Assembly (NCBI RefSeq): GCF_030463565.1
Contig: NC_134643.1
Span: 878,001 to 942,000, forward strand
From: Pelecanus crispus
Lineage: Eukaryota > Chordata > Aves > Pelecaniformes > Pelecanidae
Direction: 5' to 3'
DNA length: 64,000 nt
Positions within the stretch are counted from its first letter, which is position 1, and every line of letters starts with the position of its first letter. The notes under the pieces were generated by a model, which saw nothing but the letters and a program-made list of their open reading frames with translations, searched no databases and had not been told where the DNA came from. The position numbers and the translations under genes are program-made. This document shows, one piece after another, positions 37,101-49,100 of this stretch.

Positions 37101-40100
37101 GGCTGACAAGTAATTCCTTCGGTTGAGGCGAACATTGCCACAAGAGGAAAGTGAACGGGCCAAATCGACGAGCAGGAAACACACTGGGCATCCTCCTGGA
37201 GCACTGCCCTGTCAATAAATGTATACTAAATGGTTACGATTTCTGAACCATTATGGACAAGCAGGATAATTAAGAGTCCCAGTAATTTCCTTAGCTACAG
37301 TTTTTAAGGTGAGAAGATGAGCTGCAGTTTTGATTAGATTAGGTAGTTCTATAAAAGCAGAAGCACTTCTCAACACTGAATTCAGAAAGACACGTAACAT
37401 TAAATCCACCTGTATCTGCCTCCTTTGAACTGTTATTTGCTCCTGCCTTATCTATGTTTCCTTATTCCTAAGAGAGAAAATGGCTAAATTCTTCTGTGGA
37501 CTTCATCAGACGCTATTCTTTCTACTCCTAATTTCAATAAGGACTTAATGCCACTGGAGAATATCTGTATAATTGCCTACGGTTAGCTCTAATGCTTTGC
37601 TTTCTGTGCAATTACATTTATTTTAGAATATGGCTGGATAATAGTTGCGTGTTTTATTTAAAACATTTCTGTTCAAAATGAAAAAAATACTTTGCCTTGG
37701 TTCTACAACTGTCTTTGGAGATCAAGGGTGGACCCCTATAAAAAGAAAAAAAGGTCAGCTGTTTTCCAAGCCATTGCTCAGTCTTCTGTTTGTTTCAAAC
37801 CAATGGAGGTATAGAGTGAGGTTCATTTTAAAACCTGAACCAGAAGAAGAGAGATTAGATACAAAGAGGCTTAAATGCTAAATACAAGCCCCTTGAAGTT
37901 TTATAAACTTACTTGATATTATCATCCTGGTCTGCAAACTCCTCATCGTTAAAGCCGAACTGATCCACAAAGTTAGCTGTCATCTGCTGGATCTGGTAAT
38001 CGGAGAAGGCCTGAGCAAGAGAACCCAAAAAGAGCTATCGTTATGGTGTCCAACGATGTTCAAGTAAGCTGGCCGAAAACACATATTCTAAAAAGCATTA
38101 AAATCATAGAAAACTGATGAACTTTGAGAAATCACCTACTCCAACCCCCTTTCTCAAAGCAGGATCTCAGACTGTTCTCACACAGATTTCTGCAAGTCCT
38201 GGACAAGTATCTGCAAGTCTGGTGCTTCTCTGATCTGCTCTTAACTTCTTCCAAAGACAGTTACGAAATTTTCCTAGGAAACCATTTGTTGGCTTCATTA
38301 TTCTATTAGAACATTGTATTGGGTTTTTTTTCATTTGTTTGTTTTCCCCTGATGCAATACAAAATTTATCTTGCTGCAACTTAAACCCACCACGGACATC
38401 AAGAAGGTACTTTTCACTTCCTCTGAATCCGTCTTTCTTGTAGGATCGGGCACATGTCTCCACCTAATCTCATCTTCTCTTGACCAAGCGGACCAAATTC
38501 TTTCAACTTTTCTTCCTATGTCATGTTCTACACCTCTACTCATTCTCAGCACTATCCTCTAGCCTACCTTTTGCTAATACAAATAACTTTTGAAGTTCGC
38601 TGCCTCCAACTGGACATTCACCAAGGAGAATGGGAAAATTACTCCGTATGTCTTTGAGACAACACTCCCACCTATCATACGTTTGGTTTCCCACAGCAGC
38701 TTGGGTCTTCTATTTTTCAGCTTGTACCTCGAGATAATTGCCCAGATACGCTTTTGGTCACTTTGTAGCCTACTCATCCATGCCTCATTCTCTATTTATG
38801 AAAAGGATTGCTTCTGCCTCCAAACAGAATCTTACACTTGCTCTTACGCATTGCATTTTTTCTTCAGATCACTTCTGTTTGGAGGCTAATTCTGAATACT
38901 GGCAGGCAGTCCACTCCAGCTACAGCTACGTAATTCAAACATGCATCTCTGCAGCTGCACTTTGTCGTGATTCCACTGCAGGTGATACGAAGTACCCGCG
39001 TTCCTGTCTGAGGAGTTCTGCAGGCTCCTGTCAATAATTCTATTGATACTTGTCACAATAAAGGACAAAACTTTTTTTTTTTCCCACAAAGGCAATGCAT
39101 TTTCCCCTTTTTAATGCACTTTTTAAGTATCAGCTGAGGAAAAGAAAGGTATTTGTAATGTCAGAGTAGCCAATTAGAGTATTTGGACAAAAGAATAACT
39201 ACCAACTATTTTCAACTCATTTTTACCCTTAACTAGATTTCAGATTGAGATTGTCTTTTTACTCCCCATAGGTAGCTTCCTACTAAATAGGCTGAAACTC
39301 GTATGTTCTGCTAATGCTCTTTATGTTCTTAGCATCAAAAAAGGTTGGAAGAACTTGTCTAAATATTTCATCCTGAAAAGCAGCTTCCATATATTTGATG
39401 GAGCTTTAGCAGAGTACCTCAGATTTTGAGGATCCTGAGATCTTGGCTAAATGCAAGTGGACACTGAATTACCTTCGTTTCTTCCTAAGACAAGGCTTTT
39501 TACTGCTCTTACTGCTACTGTTTACTGCTCTTTACTGCTAACATTTTAGTATGGCTCTTTCAGTTTTTAATAAAAGTCTACATAGCCCAAGAGGAAGCAA
39601 AACCCCTCCATCGGCTCCAGTTCGACTGCACGCTACCTTGCTGGCTGGGAAATACAGGAACTCACTGCAGCTGGTCTACAGCATCAGGACCACCCAGCCC
39701 CCTCGTGTGGGGAGAACCAGGAGAAGAGAAAGAAATACGCAGTGCCGCACAGGAATACAAGACTCATCGTGCATCTGGGATTTGCATGCAGTCTGAGGCA
39801 AATTTATTCCCAAGTGGAGTCTAGACCATGTAAGTAACTATGCCGGAAAACCACAAAAGAGCTGAACACACTGACGAAGAGTAAAATTTAGGAAGCTGTT
39901 CCACACTGGGATGGATTAAGGGCAAAGCAGAGAAGCAAGCTTCCCAGGAATAGTGAGGAGCACGTTGTCAGCTCACCTGCTGGAGAGAAAGTTCATTGGG
40001 AAAAGCACTCTCAATGTCTTCATCCTCACTGGAAGAGTGCAGATGGTGAGTGCTCACCTGAAAAAAGGACAAAAAAAAAAAAAAAAAAAAAAAAAGCACA

Positions 40101-43100
40101 AATGAAAGCTGAGAAAACTCAAATACTTCCATTCCACACATACAATTAAAGACCAAACTCCTCAGAAGGCAGAAACTGTCCCAATGAACAACAAAGAACC
40201 ATGGACTAGAGTTTACCAACATGTATCAGAGCTGCTGCTGGAAGAACTATTATGGAATATGTTTTTCTACAAACACTCTGCCCTTATAAGCCTACTTCAT
40301 AAAAACAAGCAAAAGAAGAAAAAAACCCAGCAATATCACTTTTTCTTTAAAGAAAGTCCAGAAGATAGCAGGCCTATCCGAAATATGCACAATATCACTG
40401 TTCTCACCAAATCCACCGTATTCCTCCTGTTTGTTTCCGTCAGCGTCTCTTCTACAAAACTCTCCCATCTCCCTCTACAATCTTCAGGTAGCTCTGTAAT
40501 GAAAAGGTCACCATAAAGATTACCACAACTCAACGAGAAGGGATCAAAGCCAGTCATTTAGCCCCACTGGTTACCTGGAAGTTTTTGAGCAGGCACATGA
40601 GCTAAGTAATGCATGCATTACGTAAGTGCTCTGCAAAGTGAGTTACATTTTACTCCTAATTTTCTAAAAATGGTAAATTCTGCAGAGAAAGGAATGTCTT
40701 TCATTAGGCCAACCAGTAAGATATTACTGGTCTTAATCTTAACTGATTTGTGGAATTACCGTGGGCTAAAGATACAAAACTTCTACTACAACTTTCTGAA
40801 AACCAGCATACACGTGACTTAGGTTTTACTTTTCTCTTCCTTTTCTTTCATGGTGACTGTGCTGGGTTGACCCCAGCCAGCAACTAAGCACCCACCCAGC
40901 TGCTCACTCACTCCACCCCACAGCAGGATGAGGGAGAGAATTGGAAGATCAAAAGCAAGAAAAAGTCACGGGTTGAGATAAAGAAAGTTAAATAAGTGGA
41001 GAAAAGAGGAAAAAAAACCCCAAAGCAAGTGATGTAAAGGCACTCGCTCCCCACCTCCCACCAGCAGACTGGTGCTCAGTCTGAGCAGGAGCTACCTTGG
41101 AAAGACTGTCCCCCCAGCTCCTACCGCTGAGTGCACGGCACGGAACATCCCTTCAGTCAATCCAGGCCAGCCGGCGGCGGTGCCCCTCCCAGCCTCCCGT
41201 CCACCCCTCCTGCCCCGCAGGGCGCGGACAGAGCGGGTAAAAGAGAAAGCCTTGGCGCTGTGCAAGCACTGCTCAGCGACAGCGAAAACAGTGGCGTGTT
41301 ACCTACAGCGTTTTAGTCACGAATCCAAAACACTGCACCGCACGGCTGCTATGAATAAAGTTATCTTCATTCCAGCCAGACCCAGTACAGTAAAACAACG
41401 GAGAGAAATAACCGTGACTTGTGAAACTTTCAGTCTTTACTAAAATATTTGTGACTTCTCAATTTTCATGTAGATATGACAACACACCAAGTTACTATAA
41501 TACCATTTGATATGTTCGTTAGATGCCACAAATGGAAACTCAAGTCATATTAGTGCTCGTTGTTTCCCTTAATGCAAATGCAGATGGAAAATCTTATTTC
41601 CTCTCACGTAAAAACGGCAGATAGAATTAGTTCTCAAAATAAAGTCCAGTGAAGACATGATGGACAAAGTCTGGCAATGTGAACAGCTCCAACAAAGCGG
41701 AGATGTAGGACCTCTGTGATCATTTAGTCTGGAGAGGAGGAGGCTGAGGGGAGACCTGATCGCTCTGCAGCTGCTGGCAGGAGGGGGCAGGGAGGGGGGT
41801 CGGGCTCTTCTCCCAAGGAACAGCGATGGGACGAGAGGGAATGGGCTCAAGCTGCGCCAGGGGAGGTTTAGGTTGGATATTGGGAGAAATTTCTTCACGG
41901 AAAGAGTGGCCAAGCACTGGACCAGGCTGCCCAGAGAGGTGGGGGAGTCCCCAGCCCTGGAGGGGTTCAAAACACGGGCAGAGGTGGCACTGGGGGCCAT
42001 GGTTTAGTGGGCATGGGGGTGTTGGGGTGACGGCTGGGCTGATGATCTTAGAGATCCTTCCCAACCTCAGTGATTCCCAGTTTTACTGTCATTATAAATA
42101 ATGCAGCCCCCAAGGCAGGCAAGATGAAATGATGACTCTGCCCTTGATGGGTTTGGTGGTGGCCTTGGCAGTGTTGGGTCAATGGTTGGGCTGGGGGATC
42201 TTGAAGGGCTTGGCCAACCTCAACAAATCTATGTTTCTATGATTTACTCTGGTGTCTCTCTTCCTCTCGGACAGATGTAAGAATAAGGAAGTATAGAAAC
42301 ACCATTCATAAACACCACCCTAGAGTGCTGTAAATAAGCACTATAAAACGCACACATAAGTCTGGATGAAAAGAAGCATTCCTTAGCACAAAAAGGGTAC
42401 CTCCAGCCTCCCGCTGCCAAAACAAAGTTTCAACAATTTCAGCGTAACCGTATGAAAACAAAGGGCAACCAAATTTGTTCTAGCCATTTTTTAAAGTTAT
42501 GGGAAATTGTGATATTTAACTGGAAATTCTTTTCATTATAACAGGAATCAACACATGCAATAGAAGTTTTTCCAAAAGGCCTGCAAGGGTTATTTAATCA
42601 AGGGGGGAAGGAATGGAGAAAGGAGCATGTACCTTTAATGAACTCACTAATTTGAGTCTGCATGGGGCCCTTCTCCATGTTCTGTACTACAGCATTGGCT
42701 ATCCGGGTGAGGTGGCCCATATTGCCTCGCCTCATTCCACCTTCTGCCCTGGAAAGAGAAAACAGCCAGTCGCAACACAACCAGGCACCAAGAGGCACAG
42801 GGTCGCAGTCATAACCACTTCATAACCTAGGGACGCTGAGAGTTCCCCGCTGTTGCAACGGTCCGACATACGTACACACGATCCAAGCAGGGTTAGTACA
42901 GCAGAGCAGAGAATCAGCAGGAATGCTCTCTGCTCACGCAGGCAGGGCACGGGACGAGTCTACCCACAACAACCGCACCTTTCTGCCTTTTTTTCATCTA
43001 TCGAGAGGGAAGAGATCACTCATCCAGTTTGAACGCACTAGATAAAAGTTTAAGCCGCTTACAAAGAGCAAGCTAATCGGGTACATTGAAAGACCAGCGC

Positions 43101-46100
43101 AGAACTAAATAATCCAGTTATAATTTCCGCTAAAGAAAACTCACAGCAACAAGAATTTACATCACCGCTACTGAAAAAGCTTTAGAGTTGTACTTGCAAC
43201 TGAAGTATTTAGCAGATGAATTCAAGAGAACAAAAGACACTAATCTACAACCATTAGATTTCCCCCTTCCAAAAAAAAAAAAAATCTAAGAAGCCAGCAC
43301 TAAGTCCAAGCAGTCTCTAAGTCACTTTTCTTTGAATCGTCATTGGTTCTCCTTCACCGGAGAGCAAAGAAGGAATCTAAAACTCAGGGGGTGAAGAGCC
43401 TGAAATAATTCTGCTTCCCACAGTATCCAAAGAAGGACTGATGAGATTTGGGAAGAAAAATGTAAACCCCAGTGGCAAATTCCTGGTAAGAAATGTCACA
43501 GTACTGTGTTTAGAAACAGCATTTCTGCCTTTAAACTGGCAGGTGCTGAAAATAAGCCCAAACAAAACTCTTACATACAGTGCTGTTATTCATTGTAACA
43601 CTATGCACATTAAAGTATCCCAAATCCTGACGTCAAATTCAGAAATTACTATTTCTTGATGCAGCACAAGGAGCACACGAGGTTGACTCAAGCCCACACA
43701 TAGAATCGGTGGGTCAGAATCAAAGTAAATGAAAAGAAAACCCTTACAAGCAGGATGGCAAGAGCTTTCCACCCCACGTTACTAAGTCTCCAGCTGTAAA
43801 ACAAAGGTTTCTTCCCGAGATGCTAACAGAGCCAACACATAATAAAGACTTCCATTTTTCCCTGGGAGAGAGGAAGACATTAAAGGCGTCAGAGTTAATT
43901 TTGGGCTGGTATGCAGTGCTCGTGTCAACTCTCCTCTACCCTTGCTGGGGGGATCGGTGCGCAGCAGTCTGAGCTGGCAGGTCGAATAACTTTATACTGA
44001 AATTATCTCAGGCTTTCCCCTAATGTCGGACCTGAACATACGCAGGTGAGTAGACTAGATGGTTTGGGAAAAACCTGCCTTACGCCTCCACACGTTCCCC
44101 TACCAAAAAACAGAGTACAAAGCCAATGCAAACTCTCTCTGTACGTAAGCCCTACAGCAAGAACAGCGCTCTAACCCCAACCCCAAATTCAGGGTTTAGA
44201 ACTATTCAGATAAAGTGAACACCTGGAAATGAGTTCCCCATGCTAAGCTCCAGCCTTTTGCACACAGGCTCGTGGCTATTTCTTTTGCCCCCCAAACCAA
44301 CAAGAGAGGGAACAGCCCCAGCCCAGATCCACGGCACTGCCGAGCGCCTCGGCTGCACCAGCCCTGCTGCGAGTTTTTTTCCGCAAAATTGCAGAGCTCA
44401 GCTTTCTCAAAAATTGAAAGCGTGCGGTGAGAAAAGCAGCATACAGCAGTGTTATATCTGTCTTCTTTGGTTGTACACTCCGGGAGCACCTATACAACAT
44501 TTTCCCCCGAGTTGAGCAGTCCTTAACACACTGCTGGAATGCAGGCAGCACCCATGCAAAAATAACTTTTATTTCAATACTTTCAAATACTTTTTATCAA
44601 CCATGCCACAATTGGTGGTTACTACATTGCCATGAATGGAAGGCAAAGAAAGATGTGCTACAGTAAACAGCTTCCTATAAAAGCACATTGCTGACCAGAC
44701 TTACTTTATTTTAAATTCTAATTACCTAGGCAGATCAAATAGACTGCAGTAAAATAATTATCTGGGTTACCTAGAAGTTAAATTCTAGTAGTTACAAAGT
44801 CCTTTATCAAGAACATATGGAATAACTAAAACTAGAAGAACCCAAGGAGAAATTCCATGTTCCAGCAGGAAAACATTACCACCATTCTAGCTGATGATTT
44901 TTAAGAAATAATTCCCAAGCTCCCAGTTTGGAATCTCTGACCCTGGGGCTCCCAGTGCTTGACTCCATCTCCTCACTGAGCGCATACAATAATCTTCATA
45001 TAAACTCAAAGCTCTTAAAGCACACCAGCGGAGACACCTCTCTGTTAACTCGGTATTTTTTTCTTGCCGTTAAAATTCTTTCCAATGTGGTGACTGGAAC
45101 TGTTTGGTATGAAATATGTATGAGCTCTAGCTCCTATCTAATTTAATTAGGAAAACTCTTAAGCAGCAACCACAGATATTTGTTACCTATAAAACTGTGC
45201 ACAATGACAGTCGTGCAACGAAACTATCAGCAGAATCTGTTATCAACAGCCCAAGGGGTTGCAAGAGTGAAAAAAACCAAAAAAACCCCAACAAACCCAA
45301 ACCAAACAAAAAAAAAATCAAACCAAAATCCAACCCACCAATTATGGCCTGACAGTAAGCCTAAAATAATTACAGTGGGACTACAAAGCACTTTGAAGCC
45401 AATAAAGAGCTCAAAATAGTGAGGGAGGACCAAAACATTTAGATGGACAAAGAAAGAGAAGCCTAGATAATACTTTCACTTTAATATGTTTTAGGGTTTT
45501 TTAATTATTCAGTTTAATCATTGCAATCAGCATGAAATCCAAGTGTTTTATAAAGTTAGACTATTAAATGCGGGGCAAATCTGGGGCAAAAATGCTTGCC
45601 CATCTCAGTTTCCATACAGTTGCTCATTCTAGGGAGAACAGAATTATGCATTTTAAAAAAAAAAAGAAAAAGAAAAAAGTTAATATTCTATGTAATTAAT
45701 ATGCTATGCAATTTCCTGAGAAAGCAAGAAAGAATCATATTGTGTATTTGGGTTGAGATGTTATAAGCATCTAAAAAAACCTCATGCTTTCAAATTATAT
45801 GCCTATTTGGTGAATTTGCTTTTTAACATGCAAATAATCCTAATTCCAAATCACAATCAAAATCCAAGTCATTTTAGACACCATTAAATTGTAAATTATC
45901 CAAATAATTGAAAGCATATTTCAAGGCAATACTCTAAACCTGCAGCCCTAGAACAAGGGCCTTGTGAACGCAAAATCCCTTACTGTATTTTGTCATTGGC
46001 TTCCCAGGCATCCAATATCCTTTGCACTAGGCAGCATTTCTGGAACAGCTAGAGGGGAGAGAAAAAAAAAAAAAAAAGAGATAGGAAGAACATTTCAAAA

Positions 46101-49100
46101 GTTTGCCAAAGTAAGATTCATGCCTTAGGAAGTCTGTACTGAACTATAGTTACTTTTGTTCATTCCTTCACTCCTGCTGAACAAGAACTTAAAGTTCAGC
46201 ACTTATCTTTCCCAAGAGCTCAAGTTTCTTCTTGCTCAATATTTTTTCTCAGGGGATCCAGGAAAACCAGCAATACCTCTAAACATCTTCAGCTTTTGGG
46301 CTTCACATGAGCAGCAATGAAGAACATTGTTGTCATTTTACAAACACGACAATAAATTTTCATCATTAGGGCCACAATGCAGAAGGTAGTTAGCTAGTTG
46401 TAGGGTCTATTTGTTTTGTTTTGTCCAAAGTTTATATGCATCTTTACCAAAAAAATTAAATAAAAATGGATTCACAAGCCCATTAAATGAGGTGGGTGGT
46501 ATGTTTATTTTGTAATTGGATGCTAAAAACGAATGTACAGAAGCAAATCCACTTCCACCCAGAGCTGACAGAACCAAGTTATACCTAGACACTTTTAAAT
46601 AAACTCCACGCTCTTGAAAAGTTCATCATACCACTTTCTTGTTAATGCATATTCAGGCTGAGTCAACCTGTCTAAAATGCTCAGGTGACACGACCAGACT
46701 TACATGAGTAATCATGATATTCTCGGTATTGTTTGCTGGAGTCTCCAAGTTCTCTGTGGCCACATTTCCGTTCAGCACCTCTTCTTTGCTTTCTAGGTCA
46801 TTAGTAGTAGTTTTTCCCTCTTGCACAGAGTGTGAGAGAATAGCTGCTATGGACAATTCCACTTGGAAATGCAAAAAGTTATTCCATGTGTATTTAAAAA
46901 ATAAGTCCTGGAAAAAACGAGAAACAAAAGAATTCACTCCAGATACATCTTCCCATTCTTACCAATCGAATGACATGAGAACACTGCCCAACTAGTTGTT
47001 TAACCAGCAATTCCACTCAAACAGCGTTACTTATAGGCCTCGACATCCACTTACAGGTGAACGTGCTCCGTTTGCTCTGCCGTAACGTGTACTTTCCTAT
47101 AAACGGAGCACACTGGGAGCACTCTCACACACAGCTAGGGCTCACAGCACAGACACGCTGAAAATAAGTGTTAGCTATTCCGTGGCTGAATTAATCATAA
47201 GAAAAATATTAACTACATAATTTCTAAGTATAAAAATAATTTTCTGAAAGACTGTCCTGGTTGTGTTGGCAGTTTTCAGAACATGTCCCTGTTCACAGCT
47301 GGAGAAAGAGATCAGCTCTCAGTATTACGAGAGCTGCTGTACACAACATACCCAAGATTTCCCAATAACCAGACGATTTTGCATACACACCAACATACCC
47401 AAGCTTTCTCAATAACCAGACAATTTTGCATACGCACTACTAAACTCCTGTAACAATAAATTTGAAGCATGAGGTTCGCTTCAAAATACTAAGCAACTGT
47501 ATTTGTATTACAAAAGCTATTCTGAGGATGGATGTTCCTACTTTCAGCAGATTAGAAAAATGAGTCGACACCGGCACACATGAAACAAGCTCCCTTGCAC
47601 TGAACAGATGAAAGGGAAAGCAAGAACGTTCCCAGTTTAAAGTTACTCCCCCTCTCCCCATTCCCAGTGTCACACTGTATTACTCACAAGTAATAAATTC
47701 ATGGTACTGAGTCTGCATAGTTCCTGATTAATACTGGGAGTGTTTGTGTGAAGCAGAGCAGCTATTAGACGAGATCCGTGAAGACGAGCGTTCCCCAGTG
47801 GCTCCTCCAAGACACCAATTGTAGTTAGGATTGCTGTTTTCTATCAGAGAAACAGATAATGAGTACCCTCAACAAAGATCAGCATTTCCTTGGGTGTATA
47901 GGCACAACGATCTGACTGAACTTAACTAGTTCATTTCCTAAATGTTCTCTGCAGGTAAAGCTAGACCATCTTCCCACACAGAGGACAGCGTCGTGTGACC
48001 ACCGTGAGACTTGGACTTCCAAAACTGAAGATTAAACTCAAAATATCCACTAACTGAAAGTTCCTTTCTCTTCACCCCCTCACCATCTTTACACAAGCCA
48101 CCAGTCCCAACATATTTCTACTTCTTGGTTTTACTCGAATACAATGGCTTTCAAAATTCCTACTGCCTAGTCCCTAAGCACCTGAATTATAACTTTAAGC
48201 GTGACGTTTTCTTCAAAAGATGCTTGCCTGTCCCGGCATACGGCGCTTTCAGCAAATATCCAGGGAGCCTGTGTATAAGGGAAGCCCTGAAATGCAGGTC
48301 AGGAGCCACTTGCTCCTGAGCAAGGCTGAACTGCTTTACCTTGGGAGGGCTGAGCAGCAGCTGGTGGAAATCCTTTAGCCTTGGTTCAATCCCATGTAAG
48401 ATGCTGCTATTGACAGTGTAAGACCTTTCAAATCCCTGAGTGTATGAGTCCATCAGTCCTTCCACTCTGTCAAGAAAAGCACAACAGTTAAGATTTGACA
48501 AAATGTTAAAAGGGTCTCCAGTCACACTGTCCATGTCGGTCATTTTCTCTTGAAAAATAACTATGAATATGAAAAATAATCATTTCCAGCTACTGAATAT
48601 ATTTACGTAACTACAATATATTAATATATCATTTACAAGATGATGTTCACATAATCAAAACTGTGAACGAGATGAGTGGGAAGACAGACAATAAGCTGTC
48701 TGCAGAGCTGACAAACTACTGAAGCGCTTCCTGGGTTTTAGAACTTACCAAAAGTTTGAAAAGTAAATCACATCGGCAAGAGTTAACTATAAACATTTGT
48801 TAAAAACGGTAAACCTCCACAAGTGCTCAAAAAGAAGTACATAAATATACTACCTGATGAAAACCTTGAGCAGCCACGGAGCTGTGCTCATAATCGTACC
48901 TCTATCGGCAAGCCGTGAATTACTACTGTTACTAGCCCCTTCCAACAGCAGGCTAACACAGGAATAAAAGAAACCCTTTCATTTCAGTAATGAAACGTAA
49001 TTCCAGCAAGGCAGGGATGGGCTAGATGGGAACCCTAAGCCTCCAACTCGTAACTCTTCCGAGATCCTGGGCACAAGACACAGCAGAATTGGTATCTCAG

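Noticed and set aside
41569..42000. ORF starting [20 protein letters not shown]
   Set aside because: This is the antisense translation of the CR1 3' end. Near-identical frames at 17,036 and 59,937 come from the other CR1 copies.
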